Assembly: GCA_038210375.1 (NCBI GenBank)
Contig: JBBQWT010000015.1
Span: 29,783-93,782, forward strand
Reading direction: 5' to 3'
Length of the DNA stretch: 64,000 nt
Source of the DNA: JBBQWT01 sp038210375
GTDB taxonomy: Bacteria; Acidobacteriota; Terriglobia; Terriglobales; Acidobacteriaceae
Made by a program: the position numbers and the translations under genes. Shown piece by piece: positions 33,630 to 42,449 of this stretch. Below the pieces are notes generated by a model. It was not told the origin of the DNA. It searched no databases and saw only the letters and a list, made by a program, of their open reading frames with translations. Each line of letters starts with the position of its first letter. The stretch's first letter is position 1.

Positions 33630-35681
33630 ATGCGAATTTTTACGGTCTTGCTTGTATTGCTGGCAACCGGCGTCTTCGCCGGGGCGCAAAACCCCAGCGA
33701 AGGCGATCGCCTGCCGCTGATGCCCATGCCGGCCAGCGTCCATCTGACTTCGGGACGTTTCATGATCAATCCCAATTTTGCGGTTGCCATCCACGGCAAC
33801 ACCGAGCCCCGGTTGCAGCGCGCCGCAACGCGAATGTTGAACACCTTGTACCTGCAGACTCATATTTCGTTTTCCCCGGCGGCCAGCGCATCCGCGGCCC
33901 CATTCGTGATCAACTGCACGGGTCCCAGCGCCGAAGTCCAGGCCCTGGGGGAAGAGGAATCCTATCGCCTCGAAGTCGGTCCGGACGCGGTGCGGCTCGA
34001 CGCTCCCAACCCTCTAGGCGTGCTGCGAGGCATGCAGACCTTTTTGCAACTCGTGGAAAAAGCACCCACCGGGTACGGCGTGCCGGGCGTGATCATCGAA
34101 GACCGACCGCGGTTTCCCTGGCGCGGATTGCTGATCGACGTCGCCCGCCACTTCATGCCGGTGGACGTGATCAAGCGCAACCTCGATGGCATGGAGGCGG
34201 TCAAGTTGAATGTTCTGCACTGGCACCTGTCAGAAGACCAGGGCTTCCGCGTGCAGAGCCAGAAATTTCCTTTGCTCACCGAAAAAGGTTCCGACGGAAT
34301 GTTTTACACCGCCGGCGACGTGCATGACGTGATTGAATACGCGCGCGATCGCGGCATCCGGGTGGTCCCCGAATTCGACATCCCCGGGCATACCACCGCA
34401 TGGTTCGTGGGCTATCCCGAGCTGGCCAGCGCTCCCGGGCCATTCCAGATCGAGCGCCACTGGGGTGTTTTCAATCCGGCGATGGATCCGACGCGCGAAA
34501 CCACGTATGCGTTTCTCGACCAGTTGATCGGTGAGATGGCGGCGCTGTTTCCCGACCAGTATTTCCACGTGGGCGGTGATGAAGTCAACGGCAAGCAATG
34601 GGAAGGCAGCCCGCAAATCCAGGCCTTCATGAAGCTGCACGATCTGAAGAACCGGCACGATCTGCAAGCCTACTTCAACAAGCGGGTGCAGGAACTGGTG
34701 AAGAAACACGGCAAGACCATGGCGGGGTGGGACGAAGTTCTGCACCCCGATCTGCCCACCGACATCGTGGTGCAAACCTGGCGCGGCCAGGAATCCCTGG
34801 CCAAGGCGGCGCGGTTGGGCTACAAGGGCATTCTCTCCTACGGGTATTACCTCGACCTGATGCAGCCGGCTGCTTATCATTACTCCATCGATCCACTTGA
34901 TCCTGACGTGGCCACGAGCATGACCGCCGCCGAAAAACAACGGATCATCGGCGGTGAGGCCTGCATGTGGTCGGAATTTGTGAGCCCGGAAAACATTGAC
35001 GGACGCATCTGGCCGCGGGCCGCGGCCGTCGCCGAACGCCTGTGGTCGCCGCAGAATGTGCGCGATGAGAGTTCCATGTATCGCCGCATGGAAGCGGTCA
35101 GCCGTGATCTCGACTGGCACGGCGTCACTCATCATTCCACCTACACCGCCATGCTGCAACGCCTGGCGGGCGGGCCCGACATTAAGACTTTGCAGATACT
35201 GGCCGAAATTCTGGAGCCGGTAAAACAATATGCCCGCAACCACGGGAATAAGTACGTGAGCACGATTCCGTTGACCCGGCTGGTGGATACGGTGCGGCCG
35301 GAAAGTGATCGCGGCAGGGTTTTTGCGGGCATAGTCAATGCTTATCTGCATTCCCGGAACCGCAAGGGCGGCACCGCCGAGGCGCGCAACGTCGAAACCT
35401 GGCTGACCACCTGGAAAGATAATGACGCGCAACTGCAGCCGGTGCTGCAGAACTCAGATCCTTTGAAGGAGATCATGCCGGTCTCCAGGAATTTGGCAGC
35501 GGTGGCCAGCGCAGGCCTCCAGGCAATTTTCTATCTGGAAAACGGCGGCAAGGCGCCGCGCGCATGGCACGACCAGCAAATCGCGTTTTTGAAAGAGGCG
35601 CGCCAGCCCAGCGCGGAAATGCTCGACATGGCGGTGCCGCCGGTGCAATTGCTGGTGGAATCGACCATTCCCGAAGATTGA
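33630..35681 (+). CDS. Exported GH20 beta-N-acetylhexosaminidase
   Basis: 683 residues. Signal peptide MRIFTVLLVLLATGVFAGA. The non-catalytic GH20b domain is at about 30-155 and the catalytic barrel at about 160-500. HWHLSEDQGFRVQ, VVPEFDIPGHTTAW and the catalytic pair D317-E318 in HVGGDEVNGKQW are present; the Asp orients the N-acetyl group and the Glu is the acid. WRGQESLAKAA and GGEACMWSEFV complete the pocket. It removes terminal GlcNAc or GalNAc from chitin oligomers, glycans or peptidoglycan fragments. ATG 33630 lies after GAGGG at about six bases; GTG 33624 is also in frame. The tail beyond 510 is helical. Confidence 0.95.
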   Translation: MRIFTVLLVLLATGVFAGAQNPSEGDRLPLMPMPASVHLTSGRFMINPNFAVAIHGNTEPRLQRAATRMLNTLYLQTHISFSPAASASAAPFVINCTGPSAEVQALGEEESYRLEVGPDAVRLDAPNPLGVLRGMQTFLQLVEKAPTGYGVPGVIIEDRPRFPWRGLLIDVARHFMPVDVIKRNLDGMEAVKLNVLHWHLSEDQGFRVQSQKFPLLTEKGSDGMFYTAGDVHDVIEYARDRGIRVVPEFDIPGHTTAWFVGYPELASAPGPFQIERHWGVFNPAMDPTRETTYAFLDQLIGEMAALFPDQYFHVGGDEVNGKQWEGSPQIQAFMKLHDLKNRHDLQAYFNKRVQELVKKHGKTMAGWDEVLHPDLPTDIVVQTWRGQESLAKAARLGYKGILSYGYYLDLMQPAAYHYSIDPLDPDVATSMTAAEKQRIIGGEACMWSEFVSPENIDGRIWPRAAAVAERLWSPQNVRDESSMYRRMEAVSRDLDWHGVTHHSTYTAMLQRLAGGPDIKTLQILAEILEPVKQYARNHGNKYVSTIPLTRLVDTVRPESDRGRVFAGIVNAYLHSRNRKGGTAEARNVETWLTTWKDNDAQLQPVLQNSDPLKEIMPVSRNLAAVASAGLQAIFYLENGGKAPRAWHDQQIAFLKEARQPSAEMLDMAVPPVQLLVESTIPED

Positions 35682-35739
35682 ATTAGAGGCTCGGCCAGAA
35701 CTCCCGAGCACGCGATCAGAAGGAACAAATCCCAGAGAC

Positions 35740-35773
35740 AAAAAAGAGGGCGGAAAATTTCTTCTCCGCCCTC
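35740..35773 (-). terminator. Rho-independent terminator of the charged-repeat gene
   Basis: Stem GAGGGCGGA (35746-35754) with TCCGCCCTC (35765-35773), all nine pairs, ten-base loop. On the minus strand it is followed by six T (A-tract 35740-35745). It lies just downstream of the gene that ends at 35789, and the plain stem may also stop GH20 transcripts from the other side. Confidence 0.8.
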
Positions 35774-35788
35774 CACTGCCAACCCAGC

Positions 35789-36181
35789 TTAGTTCTCGCG
35801 ACGGTCTTCCTTTCGGTCGCGCTTGACCGCGTTGCGATGACGTTTGCGCAAGTCGTGCCGAACGTCCTTGCGGTCGTGATGGATGTCGCGGTGATCCATA
35901 TTGGCATCCTTGCGGTCGCCTTTCAGATCGGCCTTCGCGGCGGCGACGCCGGCGGTGTCGCCCTCTCGGCGTTCTTCCCTAAGGGTGTGGCGATCCTTGG
36001 TGCGATCGCGCTTGTCTCGTCTCACGTCACGGCGGTCTTTGCGAACGTCGTGGCGGTCGGTGCGCACATCGGGATGTTTATCACGATCGGCGTCGTTGGT
36101 GGTTTGACCAAAGCCCAGGGTGCTCAAGCCCAGGGCCGCGGTCAAGATCGCTGGAATAAAATATCGTTTCTGGTGTCGCAT
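35789..36181 (-). CDS. Exported Arg/Asp-rich heptad-repeat protein, paralog 1
   Basis: 130 residues. Signal peptide MRHQKRYFIPAILTAALGLSTLGFG, then an almost purely charged chain in a seven-residue rhythm: RTDRHDV, RKDRRDV, RRDKRDR, TKDRHTL. A short Ala hinge follows (GDTAGVAAAKADLK), then more repeats (DHRDIHHDRKDVRHD). It has no cysteine and almost no hydrophobic core; a stable single helix or a disordered polyampholyte is likely. It is clearly related to the Lys/Asp-rich gene at 36687 in signal, hinge and layout. Function unknown: desiccation protection, or binding of polyanions or minerals, are only guesses. Start ATG 36181 with AGGAGGA upstream. Confidence 0.8.
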   Translation of the reverse strand: MRHQKRYFIPAILTAALGLSTLGFGQTTNDADRDKHPDVRTDRHDVRKDRRDVRRDKRDRTKDRHTLREERREGDTAGVAAAKADLKGDRKDANMDHRDIHHDRKDVRHDLRKRHRNAVKRDRKEDRREN

Positions 36182-36220
36182 ACTGTAGTCCTCCTAACCT
36201 GACCTGAAGGTTCAGGTTTT
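36182..36220 (-). promoter_or_regulatory. Conserved leader of the charged-repeat gene, copy 1
   Basis: Read on the minus strand, the 5' leader has AACCTGAACCTTCAGGTCAG followed by GTTAGGAGGACTACAGT and the ATG. The same elements (ACCTGAAC, TCAG, TTAGGAGGA) occur before the paralog at 37121. CCTGAACCTTCAGG can form a small hairpin ahead of the strong ribosome site. Confidence 0.5.
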
Positions 36221-36385
36221 CTCTTAAGTGGTAACCCTGGCGGCCGTGGAAAGTTTTGTTTTTGCAGCAATGACCCAATTGATAATTTACGGTTCGCCAC
36301 CGTGACTGCGGCAGATTAGAAGCGAACGTTCGTTCTGTAACAATCACCAGCCATTCGGAGCGGAAGCCCAAATGTTAGAGATCAA

Positions 36386-36425
36386 ATATTCAGTGGGCGA
36401 AAGCCCACTGCTTTCAACGAAGAGC
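36386..36425 (+). repeat. Hairpin repeat with compensated stem
   Basis: ATATT then CAGTGGGC-GAAA-GCCCACTG (36391-36410), then CTTTCAACG and AGAGCAAAA. The flanks match those of the arms at 32335-32378 (ATTCAG before, CTGCTTCCACC and GGCAAAA after), but the stem bases differ while still pairing perfectly. Confidence 0.55.
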
Positions 36426-36639
36426 AAAAACTCTTTTCGCAACCGTCTAGTTGAGACCTAAACCTGAAGTCCGTTGCTCCACCAACACTAGAGATCTTCG
36501 TAGAAGCTGAAACGCAGGCGGGCCGAAGCGTACAACCTGGGTGACCAAGTGATCCTGTGCCTTCACCTTCGCTGGCTGTTCGAATGCGGATATCAGAGAC
36601 ACCGACATTGAAGACGGGGGGCGCCAGGGCCAGCGCATG
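36426..36639. other. Intergenic remainder between the two charged-repeat genes
   Basis: Together with the flanking elements this is a 505-base gap without a convincing gene. A 97-codon minus-strand frame (36382-36675) crosses both the hairpin repeat and a terminator stem, and shows no family resemblance, so it is not called. Confidence 0.5.
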
Positions 36640-36667
36640 AAAAAGGGCAGAGAAAAAATCTCTGGCC
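36640..36667 (-). terminator. Rho-independent terminator
   Basis: Stem GGGCAGAGA (36645-36653) with TCTCTGGCC (36659-36667), eight of nine pairs, loop of five A. On the minus strand it is followed by five T. It is placed 20 bases after the stop of the Lys/Asp-rich gene. Confidence 0.7.
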
Positions 36668-36686
36668 TGAATCACACGTTCTGAGT

Positions 36687-37121
36687 CTACTTTCTGCGGC
36701 GAGCGCGACGATCGTGGCGCAGGTCGCGATGGTCATTCTTGCGGTCTTTGTTGTCTTTGTTCATGTCCTTCTTGTCTCCGCCCATGTCTTCCCGCCCTGC
36801 TTTGAGGGCAGCTTTGTCGGCAGCCACCGCCGCGGCGTCCCCGGCAGCTTTGTCGGACTTCAGCTTGGCGCGCTCGGCTTTTTGGGCCTTGCGGTCGGCC
36901 TTCATGTCCTTCTTGTCCTTGCGCAAATCAGTTTTGTCACCCTTCAAATCCTTGCGATCGGTTTTAATGTCCTTCTTGCCGTCGTCAGGATCGGTGGTGG
37001 TGGCGGGTGTAGTGGTAGTTGTGGTGGTGGTCGCTGGGGTGGTCTGGCTGAAGCCCAGGGTGCTGAGTCCGATGGCGGCAGTCATTACCAAAGGTATGAA
37101 GTACTGCTTCTTGTTTCGCAT
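36687..37121 (-). CDS. Exported Lys/Asp-rich heptad-repeat protein, paralog 2
   Basis: 144 residues. Signal peptide MRNKKQYFIPLVMTAAIGLSTLGFS, nearly the same as in paralog 1. A Thr/Pro linker (TTPATTTTTTTTPATTT) follows, then heptads KTDRKDL, KGDKTDL, RKDKKDM, KADRKAQ, KAERAKL, the Ala hinge GDAAAVAADKAALK, and a last block of DKKDMNKDNKDRKND type ending in Arg. Lys replaces many Arg of paralog 1, and this copy alone has the linker. Both look like exported, highly soluble helical polyampholytes. Function unknown. It lies head-to-tail with paralog 1, each gene with its own leader and terminator, so it is a tandem duplication with independent transcription. Confidence 0.82.
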   Translation of the reverse strand: MRNKKQYFIPLVMTAAIGLSTLGFSQTTPATTTTTTTTPATTTDPDDGKKDIKTDRKDLKGDKTDLRKDKKDMKADRKAQKAERAKLKSDKAAGDAAAVAADKAALKAGREDMGGDKKDMNKDNKDRKNDHRDLRHDRRARRRK

Positions 37122-37155
37122 ACTGAATCCTCCTAATCTGATAGTTCAGGTTCCG
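37122..37155 (-). promoter_or_regulatory. Conserved leader of the charged-repeat gene, copy 2
   Basis: Minus-strand leader with GAACCTGAACTATCAG, then ATTAGGAGGATTCAGT and the ATG. It is similar to the leader at 36182-36220, so the duplication included the 5' region or it has been kept for regulation. Confidence 0.5.
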
Positions 37156-37212
37156 TTAGTGCAAACCCGGTTGATCCTCGAAAGTCTCTCGATTAGGCAA
37201 ATAAGTGCGCGT

Positions 37213-39729
37213 CTAGTTCGGAGTAAAATCCTGCCTGAATCCGATGTTCGCGATATCGCGGAACCGAGGGGTGCCGGGAGGAAGCTTCGAGGGGGTAAGA
37301 AAATCAGTATCGAACGCATACGCGCGGGTTGGGGGGCTATACACGGTTGTGCAGCACTTAAAGACGCCTACCGCATACTCTGAATAATAAAAACTGACCA
37401 GCGATCCTTCATAATTCAGGGTTTGTCCACCCCAGTTCTCAATGTAGCGGAGAAAGTTATGGATACCGCCGTCGGTGCCGAAATCCTGGGCAACCCCGGC
37501 GAATGACGGTTGCGGAAATGAAATGTTTTTACCCGAAATGACGGCGGTCCTATACCACGAGGTGCTGGCGTTTCGGCCGCCAGGGTTGGTGGCATTGGAG
37601 AAACTGTTGTAGTCCCTCCAGCTATTGGATAACAGGGTTACCGCATCAGCCATCACCGCTGAGGGAGCATCGGGAGTGGCATACCCTGACGCATTAGCGT
37701 TGTAGTTGCCTAAAACATAAACAGGCTGCTCGCTGGCGACGGTGAATCCCCCTCCGGTGACTGAGGTAGGCAGGTTTCCCAAGACGCCATTTTCCACCTT
37801 TAAAACGTGGCGGGCGGCGGTGACGCGGTTCTTGCGAGCGGATTTAGTGCAATCCGCAAGCCGGATTGTAGGATTTCCATTGGCGACTCCGAATCCATCG
37901 CCGAGGTTGGTTGCGCCATAGGTGTCCAGAGTTCCGTTGCCATTGACGTCTTCCCCTGAGTCGAGGGTTCCATTGGGAGTCCCAGCCGCGCTCGCCGGAT
38001 TGACCAGATCTTCGTATCCAAATTCTCCCCTTTTAAGGCCCGCCGCATTATTCAGCATTCCGCGACGATCGGAAAAATACAGTATGTAGCCATTCTGCGA
38101 AGCCGTTTCAGTTAGAGGGCCACTTCCGGTAGCATCACCCAGCCAGCGCCGGAGGTTTTTTACGTCGAGCTCGACCGCGTTCATAACCCCCCCGACTGCG
38201 CAGCTCGCGCCGGCGCTGGCGGTATCGCGGACTTCCCCTTCACGGGCATCGTAGAAATTGATGGGATACCAGTTTTTAGTCGAGCCGGCTCCCTTCTTGG
38301 CGAGCCCCGGATCAGACGTTTCAGTTCCCGCGCGGTCAGCCAGTTTCTGCAAAATCAGGATGGCGTTGGGGTTCACGCTATTAGCGATTCCAGCTTCCGA
38401 ATTCGGAGACAGGGCCCCGCGCGCGAAGCCCAGCTTTAACCACTCCTGGGTTACAGGCAGGTAGGTAGAGTCGGTCTTACGAATCTCTACTCGCAGAAAA
38501 CCGTTGATAAGCGGCCAGGTCGAACCAGCTACTCCCGGCGGCTTGATCCAATCGACATCGGTTGGGCCGGTCGTACCGGTCGCGAAATAAGTGGTATTTG
38601 CAGCGGACGCCCCATCCACCGGAACTCCAGCGGCAAACGTTCCGACATTATCCAACGCCACGTTTTGTGCATCTCCGGCTCCGCCCGGCAGTTCGGCGGC
38701 GGTATCCGCGATCAGGACCCTGATTTGGGTCTCGTTATACAACCGGGACTGGGAGACGATGCCGGTGGGGTCTTCGCCCGCGGGGGGTTGACGCACAACT
38801 TCAATGGCGGTCGTGCCCGGGCCCAGAAAGGGCAAGGTCAAGGACTTGGCGCCGGTCTTGCCGTTTAGTATTCCCCCGTTATAAGTGGTTGTGGATATCG
38901 TAGTCCAGGATGGCGGCCCCACGTTGGGCGCGCTGCCTAGGCCTCCCACCAGGCTGCCTTCGGATAATGCCAGGTTACGGCAGGCGGGCGCCGCTCCATC
39001 GCAACCGGTTGGGGCAGTGGGAATTTTAATCGGGGCGGAATAGCTGGAACTTGTGCTTAACCCATTCGACAAAGTCTGGCGGATTACTTCCTTTACCGCA
39101 GTGATCTTGTCATGGAAGGTTACGCCAGTTCCGGCAGCCAAAAAGAGGTTGCCGTTGGTGTGCACCCGGCCGGCAAAATCGTATGCGGGGCCCGGAAAAT
39201 AGCTAAGGTCGCTGTCGGAAAAGACACCAAACTGGAAAACCGGGATCAGTGCGACTTCCACTGCGCGGGTCATTCTGACTTGTTGTCCTGAAACTCGCTG
39301 GGCCTTCACCTGCAGGGTTAAATCGATGATCTGCGCGATCAATCCGGCATTGGGCCCTGAGCTTATGAGGTGTTCCGTCGAAACCGGGGAGCCATCCGGG
39401 TTGGCGGGCGCGACCAGGGTATATTCAGGGAAACTCAGGTTCGCCAGCACCGGAGGAGTAGATCCGAGCGCCACGATGTCGGCGGCCGTGGGCGACGCCT
39501 TGCTAACGTACAGACTTCCCAAGTCTGCCATCATCTGCTCCATGCCCGCTTCGGCGCCGTAATACGCTACGGTGTTGCCCAGGTCGGAGGCGTCAATGCT
39601 GTGTTCGGTGTTAACGATGTAAATCAAAGAGACGGCCAAGCCGGACAGGAGAATCAAGAACATGAGAACGGCAACCAAAGTAAAGCCTTCTTCCGACTTT
39701 GGGCGGCGCTTGCGTGTATGGATATGCAT
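37213..39729 (-). CDS. PilX/GspK-like minor pilin, very large
   Basis: 838 residues with a type IV prepilin leader: basic MHIHTRKRRPKSEEG, then FTLVAVLMFLILLSGLAVSL. The processing site Gly is present, but position +5 is Ala and not the usual Glu, as in some tip-forming PilX/GspK pilins. The large rest (about 60-838) is Gly/Ser/Thr/Asn-rich and probably beta-structured. It includes QPVYVLGNYNANASGYATP near 660-690 and GREN-like calcium-type acidic turns (SGEDVNGNGTLDTYG). PilX proteins of this size in Acidobacteriota and Deltaproteobacteria form the pilus tip complex. Last gene of the minor-pilin operon, 12 bases after the preceding gene. Confidence 0.85.
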   Translation of the reverse strand: MHIHTRKRRPKSEEGFTLVAVLMFLILLSGLAVSLIYIVNTEHSIDASDLGNTVAYYGAEAGMEQMMADLGSLYVSKASPTAADIVALGSTPPVLANLSFPEYTLVAPANPDGSPVSTEHLISSGPNAGLIAQIIDLTLQVKAQRVSGQQVRMTRAVEVALIPVFQFGVFSDSDLSYFPGPAYDFAGRVHTNGNLFLAAGTGVTFHDKITAVKEVIRQTLSNGLSTSSSYSAPIKIPTAPTGCDGAAPACRNLALSEGSLVGGLGSAPNVGPPSWTTISTTTYNGGILNGKTGAKSLTLPFLGPGTTAIEVVRQPPAGEDPTGIVSQSRLYNETQIRVLIADTAAELPGGAGDAQNVALDNVGTFAAGVPVDGASAANTTYFATGTTGPTDVDWIKPPGVAGSTWPLINGFLRVEIRKTDSTYLPVTQEWLKLGFARGALSPNSEAGIANSVNPNAILILQKLADRAGTETSDPGLAKKGAGSTKNWYPINFYDAREGEVRDTASAGASCAVGGVMNAVELDVKNLRRWLGDATGSGPLTETASQNGYILYFSDRRGMLNNAAGLKRGEFGYEDLVNPASAAGTPNGTLDSGEDVNGNGTLDTYGATNLGDGFGVANGNPTIRLADCTKSARKNRVTAARHVLKVENGVLGNLPTSVTGGGFTVASEQPVYVLGNYNANASGYATPDAPSAVMADAVTLLSNSWRDYNSFSNATNPGGRNASTSWYRTAVISGKNISFPQPSFAGVAQDFGTDGGIHNFLRYIENWGGQTLNYEGSLVSFYYSEYAVGVFKCCTTVYSPPTRAYAFDTDFLTPSKLPPGTPRFRDIANIGFRQDFTPN

Positions 39730-39741
39730 CTGAATGCCCCT

Positions 39742-40821
39742 TTATTGATAGCGGTCGTGGTAACTGAGGTTGCGGGGGCTTACGGCAGTTGCCAGGGTTA
39801 AGCGTTGGTAATCGATTACGGTCGGCGAATTTCGGCTCGCGCTCCTCGCCGTTACCGCGATATTTACCTTGCGGATCTGGTTGTACTTGAGGTTGGCGTC
39901 AGGAGTATTGGCAATCGCTGTCCCTCCGGCGTCGTCGAAAATGTCATAAGTGACCTGGAGGTTCTCAATATTATCTGCAACCGGGGTGGGATTCAGTCCA
40001 TTGACCTGTCGCATTAACCGCCGAGTATCATCCGCGGTGCCTAGCACCCCATCGGCGCCTACGCCCACCTCAATGTAATACGTAATGAAAAATATGCGGA
40101 TGGCAGTGGTTGAAGGGTAGGCCGCCGGAGGACCCGCGGACATAAGCGACTTTATGTTTCCGAACGCGGCCCCCGATTGATTGACCTTCAAGGTATCGCT
40201 ATCAGCGAAATTGATGTTTCCCGATGCATCAAAAGTCGTCACCTCTCCAATTGCGCTGCCATTGCTGTTCGTCAACATGATCAGATCACCCACCTGAAGG
40301 CCCCTGCCGGGATCGTTCAAGATAGGAGTAGTGCGCGAATCCACCTTAATCGTGCCCCCAGAAGCGCTAATGCTTAAAAGGGGGTACTGGTTGAGCGCGA
40401 ATGAGTCATCAGTATGCGCGGTGCTCACGGCCGCGGTCGCCGCTCCAATGATGGTCGGTCCGGCGCCTGGGTTGGGTATGATCGGGTTGAGACGGTTTCC
40501 GGGAAAGCTATTGTTCGCTATATTGCAGACCCCAGCTTGATTACAGTCAAACCTGGGGACGACTGAGCCCGCACCCGCCGGTAATTGCACTCCCCCGGAG
40601 GGCAAACCGGTTCCCGCCAAGCTTATATCATGGACAATGGTATGGATGGCGCCGCGGGCGTTCTGCTGCATCTCGGCTCGTTGGCCCACGAGGAAGCTGA
40701 CACCCATCCCACCCTTGAAGAGCAAAGTGGCGATGGTAAGCACGATTAAGCCCAACGCCATGGAAATCAGCAATTCGATCAACGTAAATCCCGAACCAGA
40801 GGTCTTGCGGCGCTTTAGCAT
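39742..40821 (-). CDS. PilW-like minor pilin
   Basis: 359 residues. Prepilin motif KTSGSGFTLIELLISMALGL with Glu at +5, then helical N-terminal stalk (QRAEMQQNARGAIHTIVHDISLAG) and a beta-rich globular part. It contains TPVADNIENLQVTYDIFDD near 275-295, a segment typical of PilW proteins. It is inserted in the pilus tip and processed by PilD, which is not in this window. It lies 11 bases downstream of the PilV-like gene. Confidence 0.88.
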   Translation of the reverse strand: MLKRRKTSGSGFTLIELLISMALGLIVLTIATLLFKGGMGVSFLVGQRAEMQQNARGAIHTIVHDISLAGTGLPSGGVQLPAGAGSVVPRFDCNQAGVCNIANNSFPGNRLNPIIPNPGAGPTIIGAATAAVSTAHTDDSFALNQYPLLSISASGGTIKVDSRTTPILNDPGRGLQVGDLIMLTNSNGSAIGEVTTFDASGNINFADSDTLKVNQSGAAFGNIKSLMSAGPPAAYPSTTAIRIFFITYYIEVGVGADGVLGTADDTRRLMRQVNGLNPTPVADNIENLQVTYDIFDDAGGTAIANTPDANLKYNQIRKVNIAVTARSASRNSPTVIDYQRLTLATAVSPRNLSYHDRYQ

Positions 40822-40832
40822 AAGATTGCGGC

Positions 40833-41423
40833 CTATCTGAACCTCGAAATAAACCCGGCTACGGTAAAGGTTCTCAATCCCAATTCCGGTGAGGGATAAG
40901 TGACGGTTACTACGATCTGGCGAATGTCTGGATTAAGGGCGCCCCCAGCCCGATAGACAGGGCTAATGGTAATGGTCCGCTTGTAATCGCTGAGCACGAT
41001 CTTGACGTCATCTGACGTGCCTAAGACCCCGTCAGGGCCGGGCAAAATTAATGTGTCGGGTTGGCTCGTGTCGTCGTCCGCAGTCCCCAGCAAACCGTCG
41101 GGTCCGGAGGCCAGAAGAGCCTGAGGGCCAGCCAGAAAAACACCGCCACTGGCGACGTTCTGTACGGAATCGAAAGTCGTCTGACCGGTGTTGCGTGCAC
41201 TGTAGATACTTTCCAGGGCATCCTGCATTTTCTGGTTGGCGATCAGGTCCTTTTGCGCCAGGTTCATCGTAGCCAGCGAACCGGCAAAAAGAGCCAGTAA
41301 AGCGACAATTCCTACCGTCAGGATGACCATTGACAACATGACTTCGAGCAAGCTGAAGCCGCGCGCTCCACCAGCAGCAGAGTACTGCCGATGACGAATT
41401 AGCTTCCCGCGGCCTATTGCCAT
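40833..41423 (-). CDS. PilV-like minor pilin
   Basis: 196 residues from ATG 41423, which has GGAGGAA about seven bases upstream. The ATG at 41459 would add 12 residues and lie deep inside the previous gene. Prepilin motif GGARGFSLLEVMLSMVILTV with Glu at +5. Stalk helix ATMNLAQKDLIANQKMQDALESI. The beta domain includes TADDDTSQPDTLILPGPDG and ends in VTVTYPSPELGLRTFTVAGFISRF. It overlaps the FimT/GspH-like gene by ten bases. Confidence 0.88.
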   Translation of the reverse strand: MAIGRGKLIRHRQYSAAGGARGFSLLEVMLSMVILTVGIVALLALFAGSLATMNLAQKDLIANQKMQDALESIYSARNTGQTTFDSVQNVASGGVFLAGPQALLASGPDGLLGTADDDTSQPDTLILPGPDGVLGTSDDVKIVLSDYKRTITISPVYRAGGALNPDIRQIVVTVTYPSPELGLRTFTVAGFISRFR

Positions 41424-42022
41424 TGCCGAATTCCTCCCGCCTTGGGAATCAAGCGCCATCCCTTAACCCTGCCGGTATAACCATAAAGCGTAATTGCACG
41501 GTAGCTGAGAAGGTCGCCCTGGCGCCCTATGTACATCACGCCATTGTTAATGCGTCCGACGCTGTCACGGGCGGTGCCGTCAGGCTGAAAATAGATGGAT
41601 GTTCCCACGCCCCCGTAATCGATCGAAAAATCAAGGGGACGGATGCCGGCACCAAATCCATCCGGAGTCAATCCGATGCCGGTAGGCAAGCCAATATCAA
41701 CCCGAAACTCCATGTCTGTGGGCAGATCAATTGAACCCACCACGGTAGTGATGCCCGCATTAATTTTTCGGGTCACGATGGTGCGCGGTGTGGAGAAGGT
41801 GACAAAACACTGCACGCGTTCGCCTACGGCAATCTGCGCGCACTTCCGTATGGCTTGCAAAGTGGTTGCGTAAGCGGCGTCGACGCGGCCGTTCTTTTGG
41901 GCAGTTTGCATGGACACGCCGGCAAACGCCGCCACCCCGAGGATGATCGCGACCACTACCAGCAATTCCAGCAGACTAAAGCCATTTTGCCGGACCGAGT
42001 TTTTAGTTTTCGTCTTTTTCAT
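41414..42022 (-). CDS. GspH/FimT-like minor pilin
   Basis: 202 residues. Leader KKTKTKNSVRQNG then FSLLELLVVVAIILGVAAFA with Glu at +5. Stalk QTAQKNGRVDAAYATTLQAIRKCAQIAVGE, with Cys in the stalk and in VQCFVTF. The C-terminal GspH domain is about 90-200. It begins the minus-strand operon GspH/FimT-PilV-PilW-PilX, which primes type IV pilus assembly. PilY1, PilE and the motor ATPases are not in this window, so they must be encoded elsewhere. Confidence 0.88.
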   Translation of the reverse strand: MKKTKTKNSVRQNGFSLLELLVVVAIILGVAAFAGVSMQTAQKNGRVDAAYATTLQAIRKCAQIAVGERVQCFVTFSTPRTIVTRKINAGITTVVGSIDLPTDMEFRVDIGLPTGIGLTPDGFGAGIRPLDFSIDYGGVGTSIYFQPDGTARDSVGRINNGVMYIGRQGDLLSYRAITLYGYTGRVKGWRLIPKAGGIRQWQ

Positions 42023-42449
42023 TTCAGTAACGCTTTGGTAAATTCAAGGCCTCGAGTTCCCCAAGGACTTCTGCGACCCACCTGGTTCTTTGATTAGTTC
42101 CCCCATTCTAGCGGCATTATGCTAACTCGGTAAGTAACGAAAGTAATGATACTCTCACCCGCAATTTGGCCCGGAATTGTCCTTGTGGTTGGCCGTGATC
42201 CTGTGATGACTATATGGCAGGCGGCGCCGGTCGGGAGGTAGCCGGCAGGGTTCACATGGCGGGTAACCACTCGGGAAAGCAGGCGAGGACGGGGGAGTAC
42301 CTTCGCCCGCGATTGAGCCGATCCGTCCAACCCAACTGGGTTAGAATAGGGTCCCACGCCCCAAGGCGTGGCAACATGTTCTGCAATCAGGACGGCGACC
42401 TTTATTAATAGCCGCCAGTTTTTCAGGTTTGTCCTTTGAGGGAATCATC
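42023..42449. other. Divergent intergenic region with small hairpins
   Basis: 427 bases between the pilin operon and the first of two unknown exported proteins. It contains the 14-base palindrome AACCCAACTGGGTT at 42328-42341 and the perfect hairpin CCACGCC-CCAA-GGCGTGG at 42354-42371. A palindrome upstream of a gene can be an operator, but there is no partner to name. No clear promoter or riboswitch was found. Confidence 0.4.

Noticed and set aside
36382..36675. 97-codon minus-strand frame between the charged-repeat genes
   Set aside because: It runs through a hairpin repeat and a terminator stem and has no recognisable protein features.
42180..42310. Possible c-di-GMP (GEMM) riboswitch, because GGTAGCCGGCAGGGTT near 42236 recalls one of its strands
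   Set aside because: The other conserved GEMM segments (CACGCACAGGGCAAACC-like) are absent on both strands.
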